From Heterobilharzia americana (Eukaryota > Platyhelminthes > Trematoda > Strigeidida > Schistosomatidae), in assembly GCA_944470555.2 (NCBI GenBank), contig OX104134.1, positions 113,330,701-113,394,700 on the forward strand: 64,000 nt of DNA, read 5' to 3'. Position 1 is the first letter of the stretch; each line of letters opens with the position of its first letter. Below, piece after piece: positions 47,406 through 59,100 of this stretch. A program made the translations under genes and the position numbers. The notes under the pieces are model-generated. The model ran no database searches, was not told where the DNA came from, and was given only the letters and a program-made list of their open reading frames with translations.

Positions 47406-47903
47406 AACATGATAGTTTGTCACCAGAGGCTTTCATGGATAGGAGCGGAAAATTAATGAATGGAGTAACTAACTAGCGTATGGAAATGAGATTAGTGTTA
47501 TCAGATTGATCTGGATCGCTTATCATTTCAGATTATAAAAAATGTCTGGGTGTGAAGGGAGCACAAAGCAGAAATGAAATGCTGCCTATATATTTCTATT
47601 CAAACTCCTGCAGTCGAGAAACAGCTTATATGTCTGAAGTAACAGAAATCAGAAGTGTTCACCAAGGATATTCACTACCACACTTCTTGTTTAACTGTCA
47701 TATACGTGCTACTACTGCATGTTACCGTTAACAAATCGAGCTTCTCACGAATGGATTTACTCTGAGGTTGACTGTGATAATACAAAAGGTATACATCTGC
47801 TGTGTGAAGACACTTAAAAATTGCCGAGAATTCCGAATACCATGAGAGAAAAATAGGTTATTTGGCATGCGCTTCCCAACTGTCAAGTGTAGAACTACGC
47901 TTC

Positions 47904-49498
47904 AAGGCCGGCCTGAATCGACTCCTTCTTTTAAGGATAGAGGGTGAAGTAGTCTGTTAAGTTGATCACTTCACTTATAAAGTTATAGCAATCCGAATGA
48001 GTTAGTTGTTGATGAAATCTTAACTAGAACTTAAACACCCGCTTACGTTTGTCAACTGCCATTAACCATGGTGCCCGTGAGATATCTGCATACTTACTCA
48101 AAAACTAAAACACTGTCTTGTATTCCACTCTGTCTCACTATACATGAATATGAGACATGCTCACTAAAAAGATAAAATGCGAATAGGTTACTAAGAATAT
48201 TCCAGTACAGGTTTCTTTGCCTAATCGCTCATATATGGTGGAATCACTGGGTGAGCAATGTCCAGCCTAGGTCGATAGAACTACGCAAAGTAAGCTGGGG
48301 AGTTTGAGGAACTCAACCAATAGAGATAGTATGAAAATGTTTCCCCCGTTTGAAGCCAAAACGTGCATTGACATGAGATGATTGCTGAAGTAAGTATGAG
48401 CTGGAAGAAAACACAGCAACACAACGCTTCATCTACGCCCAGATGACTATAGTCCTTTCAAGTGGCTTTGTCGCAGTTTATACAAAATTTTGACGGATTT
48501 ACCGGAAGTAGCCAAGTTTCCTGAGCTGATGCTAACTACTAACTAGTCAGTTTACACGAAAATCTTATGAAGAAATGAAATCATTTGAACGTTTCAGCTA
48601 GCAGAAAAATTACTCCATACCGTCAATCAAACCAAGTTACCTAACTTTCACTAAAACATACTACAAACGTTTTTATAATCTTCTTAGTTCCAGTCAAACT
48701 TCTTTTCACATTGCAGTTAAACAGCTATTGCTTCAAATAACTTGTTTCCAGATGTCACTGCAGTAATCAACGTGAACGTGATATTTTATTCATAATTTAC
48801 TTTTACCTGAAACAAAGACTTGTTGCGATATGAGTACCAAGAAATCTATCGTAAAAAAACTGCGACTATGCCGCTGGAAAACGAAGATATTAAGAAGGTC
48901 TAGTCAGTAGATATCTACAGGATCTAGCATCGTTGAGTAATGGTCACACTTAGGTCATACATGTATGTCTTACAAACACAGCAAAACACCCATGTATCAG
49001 TGACAGAGTTTTAGTTAGCAAAGCTTGATAGCCGACCTGCAGGAGGGTGAAAACACTGAAAGCTAAAATGCGCAGTTTGCAGCGCGGTTTTAGGTATACT
49101 TCATATACTCATATAGTAACCAAGAACAGCAAAGTTGGGGAAATGTTAATCACGAGAAGCAAAAAAAGACTACAAAGTAAAATTGTACAAGGTTTACAAT
49201 GATCAGGAGGAACTTGAATGATGACAGATTTGTGGAGGCGGTTGACACTCCAAAGCTTGCCACGCGGCGGAAGCACATACATGACAAAGCTAAATAAAGA
49301 TACAGGACAAAATATTCCTGGCGGACAACGAAAAGCATAAACAACTCAAATGATGACCTCGAAAAGGTAACAAGAGATCACAGTTGCTCTAATGAAAAGC
49401 CTTAAAAAGAGTGATATAATTACCCGAAACCCCTTTATGTGAAACATATTAGGCGCAAAACGTTTTAATCGACAGAGTCAAAAAACCAACTTCAGGTC
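47904..49498. repeat. 1.6-kb direct duplication, copy 2
   Basis: Near-identical to 42212-43804 (two single-base A-run differences). Lies in the lgl intron between exons 2 and 3. Here the sequence continues past the point where copy 1 meets the gap. Confidence 0.95.
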
Positions 49499-49499
49499 A

Positions 49500-50250
49500 A
49501 GTACAGGTAACTGTATCAAGAATCTAATGAGCGTACCAAAGCTAAAACTGTACCATACTGGTTTCCTTGAGCTCACTCTTTCCGAGTTTTAGTTAGACAT
49601 CGAATGATTAAAGAACGTGAGGTCTAACACACTATTTACACCATCGTTCGCTGATTCCAATGTAGTTAGTTACCACAAGGGGATGTTTCTCCTTTCTGCA
49701 AAACTAACAAAATCAACAACTGATATCAAATATCATAGGATCTCAATGTCTGGTTACCACACCAGCCAACTAAAACAACACAATGGTCTAACCGATAAAT
49801 CCACAACCAAAAACAAACCCTTAAGTAATTTAGCTTAAAACCACATCAGAATCATCCTACAGACGCCTTAGAAACCTACATATCACCCCCTTCCGCACTT
49901 AGTTACGCTCAGAGGTTGCAGGAATCCGTTCACATACACCCAATCATTCTGGAGAAACTCCTGCCATACACTAACCCTTTCCAACGTTACGTTTCCACAG
50001 GAGACTAAAGACGACACCAATCTTTGCCATAATGAGTGAAGTCGTCCCATTCAGATAACTGTCCACTCGCTTCCCACTTCAAAGTAGCCTTAGGATATTC
50101 ATCATCGAGTTGCACTAGCAACCATCATCCATTCGCGGTATCTCTTCATTCAGGCATTTAGGCACAAACACAGAAGAGATCGTAGCATACTGCGATCACT
50201 GCTAAAACACGCACTACACAAGTAGCGCGAATCGCACATCGATCCTCTCC
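49500..50250. other. Unassigned intronic sequence
   Basis: No recognisable exon, RNA gene or element. Confidence 0.4.
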
Positions 50251-50937
50251 AACAATAATTGATAGGCACATGACTTACCTGTGCCCATGGGCTCAGCTGA
50301 GCTTGGTGGTGCCAATGTGACACATTCGTCTACCAGACCGACACCTGCTACCTTGACATCATAGTGGTCAAGCCTGCATAACACAATGGCCCAACGAACT
50401 GTACTAGTGGAACACTTATCTCGAGGTCCTACCATACCACGAGTCTGTTGGATCTTAGAAAAAAGAAGCAGCTACCGCTGTGTTGCATATTACCACCAAA
50501 TGTTCGGCGTCTGAGGGTGAGAGAGTGACAGCAGCAAAGTGTTCCGTCAAAAATGACCAGCAGTGCCACTGTAATGCTATCTTCTCAATGCTAAGAGTGG
50601 GCATCAAAATAGCAAACTTCCCTCTACATTACAGGATACCAATGTCAGCGTTATGGGTCCATGGTCGGATTTTGAAAAACTTAATAAACTACCAAACTTC
50701 TAAAATCTATGTGTGATTGGTCCCAAGTAGATGTTCTTTCGGTTCTGCGATCATGCACTAGCCCCTCTTTTTCAGGAACGTTAAAAGAGGACTAGCTATC
50801 CACGATGTGGGCTGCCCATTGTGAACAATCCAGGCCAGAGGAAACGCTATTCCCAGTCTCCTAAGCCCCCGCTTTCGGTTCAAATTGCAAACTTCAACAT
50901 CGGAACCCTATGCCAGACCGGACAACCGGGATCTCTT
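50250..50937 (+). mobile_element. RTE-like 5' end: untranslated region and endonuclease start
   Basis: 50330-50560 matches the 5' untranslated segment at 63.6-63.78 kb (opposite strand reading). 50880-50937 reads NFNIGTLCQTGQPGSLA-like text, the start of the APE endonuclease. It breaks off at 50937 where an inverted copy of the next endonuclease part begins. Confidence 0.65.
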
Positions 50938-51234
50938 GCATAGAATACAGAGAGACAATGGTGAGTTCAACTATTCTTCTCAGTCTTCACTGCGCTGTTC
51001 ACCGGAAGAGTGCATAAATGTTTGTCAACCGGTATCCAATCGAGTAGTGCGATTTCTATCTGGTGACCTAATCGAATACCTACACCCGAAAGACTGCGAG
51101 AACAAGTCGAAGAATCTCCAGAAACTTGAAATGAGATTTCTACAGTTTAACTATATTGACTCGGTGAGTTCTAATGAAGTATCTACACTTGGATGCTGTA
51201 TACGGGTCCCACAAACATAAAGTCTATGACTCGC
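50938..51234 (-). repeat. 297-bp inverted repeat, left arm (RTE endonuclease)
   Basis: Reverse complement of 52969-53265 with very few differences (one seen near the 50938 end). On its minus strand the text is the decayed middle of the APE endonuclease (GVGIRLGHQIEIALLDWIPVD). A minus-oriented 5' untranslated segment follows at 51.24-51.60 kb. Confidence 0.9.
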
Positions 51235-51610
51235 TAGAGTTCTGGCTATTGAATCTCGGTTCTCGACTTGACTAAGTCCGCTAACCTTGAAGAATTCCAT
51301 AGGTACTTTGAAGCAGCTTCAGAGAACGTTGGATGTCATTTAGTGAAGTAGAATGGTTGGTCATCAAAGGAAAACAGTTTACTGTTATCATTTTTCATAC
51401 GGTCATTAAGCAGTACAACTTCACCGTGTCAACTCCGCCATAACGTAAGATATTAACACCATGATGGTAACTGCATTCAGTCTTACTACTGTCCAACAGA
51501 TTTTTCTGTTATGTTTGGACCTTAAGGAACGCCACTCAGGTCACCATTGATCGTTGGGTCGTTGCGACAGAATATCAAAGCTCGGAGAACACCAACCACC
51601 ACAATCCTCA
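51235..51610 (-). mobile_element. RTE-like 5' untranslated fragment, minus orientation
   Basis: Decayed match to 21.6-21.95 and 63.5-63.78 kb (for example AGTACAACTTCACCGTGTCA and GATCGTTGGGTCGTTG). Continues into the minus-oriented endonuclease segment at 50938-51234. Confidence 0.55.
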
Positions 51611-51866
51611 ATCATGAACTACAAATCTTTTCTATCATTTCATAATTGTGCTACCCTCAGCTAAAATAGTGACATTCTTCACACAAAAGAAATACAGATG
51701 CTCTGAATACACTAGATTTAGTTATTTCGCAAGACTCACACCAGTGGGAGAGTTTACGATACTTTGACATTATGGTAATCCACATTCGACATCATGACCT
51801 CCAACTTCGGTTTATTAGGCTTGTGATTGTAGATTAAGAGTGGGTTTGTGGAAAAGTACTACTCAC

Positions 51867-52196
51867 CAGCTGACTGACATCTTCAAAAAGAATGGCTGTA
51901 TGTAATGTATAAATACGTCTAAGACACCCTCCAGCACTAAGTCGCCAAAAAGCAACAGAGCCATCTTCATGACCAGTAAGAAGAAGATCGTCTGTGTACA
52001 GAATATTTCCACCAAGGGAGCTTGTAGATAATCGAGACCCATTAATAAGAGCATGGCCACCCTGAATTGGCCAAGGAAGAGAAGACCAACCAACGCCTGC
52101 TGGATTATCTGCAATAGCCCCTCCACGACCAAAGCGCCCCTCAGGACCATAATAAGCACCAGCAGCTTCAAGGTTTGACAAAAATGTTGGGCTCAC
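51867..52196 (-). CDS. lgl: lgl exon 2: WPI/TGHEDG segment
   Basis: Acceptor TTTTTGAAATAG, donor GCTG|GTGAGT; 110 codons, phase 0 at both ends. It begins VSPTFLSNLEAAGAYY, matching the family's H-V-S-x-x-P-x-x-L-W-x-x-I-x-x-A-G, then LPWPIQGG and DDLLLTGHEDGSVAFW, the most diagnostic Lgl blade (W-P-I-x-G-G ... L-L-L-T-G-H-E-D-G-T-V-R-F-W). A longer insert rich in Gly and Ala separates the two compared with vertebrate LLGL. Joins exon 1 without a missing residue. Confidence 0.93.
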
Positions 52197-52574
52197 CTAT
52201 TTCAAAAATTAAAGCGATAAGAGGAAAAATAAGTAATAATCTTGAAAAATAGAAAAGCACTTCATGTTATACAAAATAAAAATAGGACTTCGATTTTGCA
52301 TGCAATGGCGATATTCACCGTAAGCTATCCCTTGAATCGTTAGTATGATGAAAAGTGTGGAAATTTCTAGGATCTACAGCCACAAACCGCTAAGGAATAG
52401 AAAACTCGAAAAAACACAAGTCTCAAACTGGCCGGTGGTGTATCAACAATCAAACCTTTACCACCCGCAAGATCCCGCAGCACATATTTACTTACCTTCA
52501 TTGAATGACAGAACTTATGACACTGTGTCTCACTTAAACGAGTGCCGGATAATTACATTCCTCTGTTGAAGGCT

Positions 52575-52870
52575 CCATATTCGAACACTGGTGGACGTAG
52601 TAGTAGTGAGTTGCATTTGTAGATTGGTTCTCATCATAGCTGTTCAATCTCTCCAATCCTATTTGACTTTGTCAAAAATGTGATCAAGGTTTTGAAATTA
52701 TTAAATTGTACAGCAAATGATTACTTAGCAGTCCTGGAGTAACCAGTTGACATCATCCTGTTAGGTGAAGAAAATGATAAGATGTAGAGTTTCTTAGATG
52801 ACCTGAGTGGAAAACACCGAATATTCGGGATTCATTTCTAACATCTTAAATACACATTTTCGCTGCGGCA
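52575..52870 (+). mobile_element. RTE-like RT palm fragment
   Basis: Frame reads SPILFDFVKNVIK then, after the usual spacing, an ILLGEENDKM block and FLDDLSGKHRIFGIHF; these match SPFLFNF, YADDIALLGED-KMQ and LLDNL...FGM of the RTE-like RT. The catalytic YADD is replaced by text with a stop. Confidence 0.6.
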
Positions 52871-52949
52871 TTAATCCGCTTTCGTACACATCCCAGCAAC
52901 AGGAATGGAGTGCGGTGAGTGCAATTAGAGTTGGATCAGAGTTCATTCA

Positions 52950-54360
52950 TAGTCAGAACTCTAGCATCGCGAGTCATAGACTTTATGTTTGTGGGACCCG
53001 TATACAGCATCCAAGTGTAGATACTTCATTAGAACTCACCGAGTCAATATAGTTAAACTGTAGAAATCTCATTTCAAGTTTCTGGAGATTCTTCGACTTG
53101 TTCTCGCAGTCTTTCGGGTGTAGGTATTCGATTAGGTCACCAGATAGAAATCGCACTACTCGATTGGATACCGGTTGACAAACATTTATGCACTCTTCCG
53201 GTGAACAGCGCAGTGAAGACTGAGAAGAATAGTTGAACTCACCATTGTCTCTTTGTATTCTATGCTTACGCACCCACTGACTTCAGTTCAGATGTAGTAA
53301 TGGGTGAGTTCTACTGAAAATTATGTGGCCTCCTACTGAAAGCCAGACATTCAAATGTGGTTGTGTTAGCCAAAGACTTCAGTGGACAGGTAGAAGAGAT
53401 AAGCCATACAGAAAGACACTTAGGTGGCACTTTCGCAACCCAAATGTAAACTGTCGCCCTAGGAATGGTCTTCAACGATGACCCGCCTAACAGTAGACAG
53501 TGAAGTGGTTGAGTGCGCTGAACACTTCGACTACCTGAGAAGTCGGATCAATCCTGGTGGCTCAATGGCCGACGAAATCTCCACACGGATACATAAGGTT
53601 CGGTTGGCTTTTGCCAACCTACACCATTCGTGACGCACCCGCGATATCCGATTGTCTGTTATGGACCGAGTGTACTGTACTGCAGTCAGCTCCGTTCTAC
53701 TGTATGGCTGTGAAACATGGCCGTTAAAGGTAGAAGACATGAGAATGTTTCAGGTGTTTGACTACCGCTGCCTCGTAGTGTAGACCGTGTTTCGTGGTGT
53801 CACCATGTGAGTAACACAGAAGTCAGACGTAGAGCTTTAGACAGGAGATGGCAGATAGTTGGTGCGGTTGTGAACCTTCATCGACTGAGATGGTTGGGAC
53901 ACGTGTTGCGTATGCCTAGCCACCGTCTGCCTCTTCAGGATGTTGGTCGAAGTAGGTTCAAGCTGGAAAAAGGCTCGGAGTGAGCAGACTAAAGCATGAC
54001 ATCATTGCACAGTGACCTTGACTATCGTTTGAGCCATGTAGGGCGATGCAGGCTAGCTGGTTGGGGTCCGCGGGACAAGGGAAACCAGTTGTTGGAGACT
54101 CTAGGTGATATGACTCAGAACCGATGTCAGTGGCACGGATGTATACACACGTTATCCTCATCTTAACCGCTATTTTTAATCTCATCATTTTCTTATCCCT
54201 CCTTCCTCTACTTTATTACATTCTCCTCCTGTTGACCGGGTTTCCTTTTCTCCTTCATGTTCCATTTTGTTACTTGATGTGCTGATATGAGATGTAGCAA
54301 CTTTGATCGTTACGCAGTAATGCCTGATGATGATGACTTCCGAAATCCTAGTAAGGGAAG
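52950..54360 (+). mobile_element. RTE/SR2-like element with internal RT deletion
   Basis: Order on the plus strand: endonuclease middle (LLDWIPVD), YAPTDFS and VVVLAKDFSGQVEE (from GDFNAQVG; the catalytic Asp context is altered), then directly the C-terminal region: FDYLRSRINPGGS, YGCETWPLKVEDMRMFQVFD, GHVLRMPSHRLPL and GWGPRDKGNQ. The entire RT core is deleted. 3' untranslated region to about 54360. Confidence 0.75.
52969..53265 (+). repeat. 297-bp inverted repeat, right arm (RTE endonuclease)
   Basis: Pairs with 50938-51234. On the plus strand it is in its native context, running straight on into the rest of the endonuclease (CLFVFYAYAPTDFS). Confidence 0.9.
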
Positions 54361-54439
54361 GGGATTGTTGTGATAACCTGCAACAATTTTTCTGAGTCAA
54401 CACTAATTTCAGACTTACAGAGAGACACTTTCTGACACG

Positions 54440-54790
54440 GTGCCTACCAAGCACATCAACCATTGGGTCATGGGTTTGAACTCCGATCCACCTACCGCCT
54501 ACCGAGGTTTGGGCAGCCAGGTAGTATCAGTAGCCTTCACACAATAGGTGTGGCTCAATGCCCACCGAACGGGTGTGCACAAGGTGGCCGAGTGCGTTTC
54601 GTTCATCGAAATCGAAATACACTTGGCAACCACGTAGGCGATCGTGTTGTCAGCGCTGAAGCATATCTATTATGTTAGGATTAACGATAGTAACTGGTTT
54701 CCCATACGTCTATAGATGGAGCGGGGTCTTAACTCGTGACCCGCTGGTTGGAGGTCGAGTGCCTAGACCAACGACATACAAGGAAAACTA
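54440..54790. other. tRNA-like sequences, possibly SINE heads
   Basis: Plus strand near 54460-54495: GGGTCATGGGTTTGAACTCC, close to a tRNA B-box. Minus strand 54780-54715: TGGTCTAGGCACTCG (A-box-like) and, after a usual spacing, GCGGGTC/GACCCCGC able to pair around a T-arm-like loop. Neither closes into a full tRNA cloverleaf by eye. Confidence 0.35.
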
Positions 54791-56870
54791 AAGTAGAATC
54801 TCGTACGCAAGTGCATCAGTTCAATGTGCAACATTTCACAGTTGCATACAACGAAAAAGGGGATAGAAAAAGACCGATATTAAAGTAGACGAAGTTGTAT
54901 GAGAGAATAAACAATCTGAAGACAGTCATTAGTGCGAATATTCAGGCTTTTGAAGTAGTCAAAGAGTGAATACGTTTGCACCGTTGTGACCAATTTTCAA
55001 CCATATCCCCAAGGTCCTTCAACCGTTGACTCTTATAGTTTCGGGGATATCAACCTGGTAGTCTACGGATCCCCCCACACGAGTAAGACCATCAGGCATA
55101 AACTTGATGAGCTAATGCTATATCTCTCTGGCCGCCGTTAGCCTTCTCCAACGTCTCCTTGACTTAAACTTCAAGATAGGTAGTGGGTCAGCATGTGCAA
55201 ATCCTGTCTAGTGTTCCTAGGTCCCCGAGGGTTCACAACCTCATATTTCGAATGTCCTGTCTTACCTAGTATTCGCCTCACTTCTAGATAATTAGCATGG
55301 TGATTACACCATACGCGTACAGTGCTGTTTCAGTAACTGCCGGTTCGAGCTCATGAAGGTCCCACAGTAAGTGAAGTGGTCGACATATTCCACCACTTCA
55401 CTCCCTATCATTGAATTACACGTAGCTGTAAACCAGTCTTGAAGAACCATCCTACATTTAACAAGTGCGAAATGCATGCTGAGATTTCTGCTCAAGGCGT
55501 TTATAACTCTTTATTTTGTCGGCATCTTCACCTAGTAGGACGACATTGTCTGCGTGCTCCAAATCTACCAGATATCCTCCACGGGTTAGATCACTCCGAA
55601 TGGAATCAAGGAAAGTAAATTTCATGTCATTTACATTATTTAGAACGTGGTTGAACAGGAACGGTGACAGTGGACACCACTGGTTGTCGTCAATTCAGAT
55701 GATAACTCTTTATAAACCTTTACACGGCTGCACGAGTTAGAGGAGAGAGCTTTGGTTAGCGTTACATGCTTGCTCGGTGTTCCCTTCACAACCAGATGGT
55801 GTCACAACACCCATCGGTCAACAGAGTCGAATGAGGTCTTCAGGTCAAGGAAAATAGAAAGGGTTGTCTCCCTGTGTTTCTAGAACCTGTCGAAGGGTGG
55901 AAATGTGGACAGTTCACCCTCGCCCGGGTTTGAAAACTGCTTGGTTTCTCGAGTTTGAATTAATCCTCGGATAACTATGAGCCCAAGGGTCTTTAACCCG
56001 ATATTAGTCAAACTGATTCCCCTATAGTTTTCGCAAGGAGACTGTGCTCCTTTCTCATAGACCAGTCTGAAAGGACCACGTCCGATTATCATGCGCTACT
56101 CAGTACCCTCGTTGCTCTACCCATCCATCTTCCATCCTTAAAAACTTAAGGCGATAAACTCTCAGGTCCTGTTGCTTTGAAACGTTTCAGGTTCGATATA
56201 GCCTTCTCAATTTCTAGTAGATTTGGGGGACCAGCAACTACGTGTGATGCAGATTCGAGCTTGTTGCAAGGAATGATACTTGGCTGCGTTGGGGTGGGAC
56301 GGCTGGTTATTTTTCAACGGAACTCTTCTCTTTTTTGGCTCTTGTAGCGTCGGACTCTAATCTTGGAGTGGGTATATTTTAAACCTAGAGGTAGCTGGTT
56401 TTTGTCTTAGCAATATGAAACAACCCTTTTCAGTGTAGTAGCCCTTCGAGGTAACAATTTTTCGTCTAGTGAAACTTGTTTGGGCCATTGTTTTACAAAG
56501 CTGACGACTATATCAAGATGGCAGTTGTGATTCACGAAGATATTATGTAGTAGGTCACTGTGTATAAAAATGTGATCAATGTATGTACAGCCTGAACAAA
56601 AACTGGTTTGCTTCTGCTGGGTGGGTTTTCTATACGTGATGTAAACCTAGGCAATATAACAGCAGAGAATATTTCAAACTCCATCAGTAGGAGACTGGTA
56701 TTTCGATGATTGGGACAAACATAGTTCATTCTTCTTGGAGATGTGTACAATAACGACTTCGCTTCAAGATGATGAAACACTTTGAGTTTAACATACTTTC
56801 CGAAACAACGTAGTCCTTTCACTTTCTTCAGTCTCGTTTTATAAGCTGTAATAAATTCGGCTATAACATT
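54790..56870 (-). mobile_element. RTE/SR2-like element, 5'-truncated
   Basis: Read 56870 to 54790 on the minus strand: the end of the endonuclease (VHTLITFLY, from the ID-H-I block), linker, AISNLKRFKATGPESL (from K-A-x-G-P-D-x-L), SPCENYRGISLTNIGLKTLG (RT motif), CPLSPFLFNHVLN, YLVDLEHADNVVLLGEDADK (YADD became HADN), FRTC...KC, then C-terminal text and 3' untranslated sequence resembling 60.3 kb. Inserted in lgl sense orientation. Confidence 0.78.
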
Positions 56871-57307
56871 TCAGGGCTTTATGGTGCATTAGAACCCAAT
56901 GGCTGTTTAGCGAGTCAAGACAATATAAACAGACTGATTTCGGTCAGTGATGAGTAGAGTGAAAGAAAGACACAGAAGGATAAATGTGAAAAGGATAACG
57001 AAAAGACAGTATATAGTTGAACAGTAAAAATAACGGTGATGTGAATACAATGAATTGAATAATAGAGCAGAAAGTTCAAAGGAAGGTTTGGTAAGTGTTT
57101 TGTAGACTTCATTATTAATGCCGATTTTCAATTTGTATTTCGCTTCCGATATTGTCCACATGAATGTTTGATGCCTACCTTTTTTGAGTGTTAGCTTTTA
57201 ATGGTCAGAAAATAAAGACTGAAGGAACGTTATCATATCATAATTACTCATTTACTTGCTAACCACTTTCTATGTTTCCAATGGGTTGAAAAGTTCAAAA
57301 AAACCAC
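56871..57307. other. AT-rich intronic sequence
   Basis: Nothing recognised. Confidence 0.4.
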
Positions 57308-59100
57308 TCAACCGACCACCACCACCACCACCACCTCAAACTCGTCTAGAAATACCACCAGCAGCCCAACCACAGAAATATAGGTGAACACAAGGCCTAT
57401 GACAAAAGCAGAAGTGGAGTCCTGAACGCCGTAAAGTTGCTGAAATCCAGGAAAGCAGCAGGACCACATGGAATTCCGCCAGAAGCACTGGAAACAAACG
57501 CATAGACAACAGAGGACATGCTCACATAACTGTTCCACAAGGTTTGCAAGGAAGGAAGGAAACGTACCTTCCAATTCATTGGAAGAAGGACTATCTTGTC
57601 AAACTTCTAAAGAAGGGCAACCTAAGCCTTTGCAAGAACTGGCGTGGAATCAAGCTCCACTCCTGTCCACCCCAAGCAAAATATTAAGCCGCATCATACT
57701 TGAGAGACTAAATAATGCCTTGGATTCAAAATTACGACAGGAATAGACAGGCTGTCTTCAAAAACAACAAATCATATCCCGACCAAATTACAACGCTACG
57801 CTACGCATCATCATAAAACAGAGCAGAGAATGAATTCCAGTCAACTCTTCACCTCAACCTCATCGGTTTTGAAAAGACCTTCGACAACGTCGACTGAGAG
57901 GTAATTTGGCAATTGCTGCTCAAACACTACAATCTTAGTGCCACAAACCGTTATCAACCTCATTCAACAGCTATGTGCTATATGATACCACATGTCAAGT
58001 GATTCACAGTGGAAAGCTCAGTGACGCCTTTGAAGTGAAGACAGCAGATAGGAGTAAGACAAGGTTGCCGCCTACTATCATCACCGATGATCTTCCAGGT
58101 TGTGGTCCACTGGACTCGACTCGACTCGACTGGACTGGACTGTATCATGCAAGAAACTGTGAGGAGCTGTGAGAAGATGGGCATACGCTAGCTGGACCGA
58201 TGAGAGGAGCCTAGAAGAAGATTTGGATTTCGCTGATGGTTATTTATGTCTAATGTCTTGTCGCACAAACTCGAAGATCTACAGGCGAAAACTAACAAGT
58301 TGGCAGAAGAGGTGAGGCGATGAAGGGAGACGGGACTTCCTTCATGTGAACGTCGGGAAGACACAGGTGACGAAGATACTCAACCACCAACAACAACAAC
58401 CAATCATCGTGGACGGGAGAAATCTAAAGAAATTTGTCGCTTTCACCTACCTAGGCAAGGTAGCGTCTTTTCAACTACAGGTGGCGGCACACATGAGGAC
58501 GTCATAGTCAGGATCAGAAAGACAGGCCTTCATTGATCTGAAATCAGAGTGCAGATCTACACCACTCCACTCCACTCAGCATAAAGCGTGAACAAGATCC
58601 GGATTTTCAACACTGATTCAGTCAAGTAAGTCAGTGCTTCTATGTGGTGGTTCAGAAACTTGGCGCGTTACGAAAAGCATTTCCATCAAACTACAGACAT
58701 ACATCACATCGACACCTGCCACCTACGCCCACTTGATACTGAGGATCAGATGGCCACAAAGAATGAGCAACAAGGAACTCTGGTCGCCAACGAACCAACC
58801 AATAACCCATCGCCCAACAAATATGCAGAAGAAAGTGGAGATGGATTTGACTGAACTGGACATACACTGAGAAGACCATTTGGGTACATCACGCGCCAGG
58901 TCAGGTCCTCGAGTGGAATCCAAAGGGGAAACGATGAGTTGGGTGTCCCAGCTGAGGGTGACATGGAGGAGGTCATGTGAGGAAGAAATGAGAGCTTTTG
59001 GGCAGTCAAGGAGCGAGGTTCAAAAGACTGGAGAGAATAGAGTGAAATGGCGACGTACTACTGAAGCCCTATGTTTCACGGGGAACCGAAGGGACGAATA
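57308..59100 (+). mobile_element. Family A non-LTR retrotransposon, 5'-truncated copy A5
   Basis: Starts in the linker before the RT (KAAGPHGIPPEALETN text near 57455) and runs to the tail. It keeps the RT segment lost in A2 and A4. Arrays are short: six GGACT/CGACT units (58112-58141) and two or three ACTCC units (58563-58578); the CAA run is also short. It shares the C-terminal frameshift of the other copies, and some text is closer to a working sequence. Antisense to lgl, in its largest intron. Confidence 0.86.
58112..58141. repeat. Short pentanucleotide array (GGACT/CGACT)n in copy A5
   Basis: Six units, three of them CGACT, a variant absent from other copies. Confidence 0.85.

Noticed and set aside
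50214..50435. Possible extra minus-strand lgl exon ending at donor CACAG|GTAAGT near 50270
   Set aside because: The frame runs into the RTE 5' untranslated repeat, and lgl exons 2 and 3 join in phase without a missing family segment, so no extra exon is needed.
51863..52171. Hydrophobic minus-strand ORF overlapping lgl exon 2
   Set aside because: Shadow frame of the secure lgl exon.
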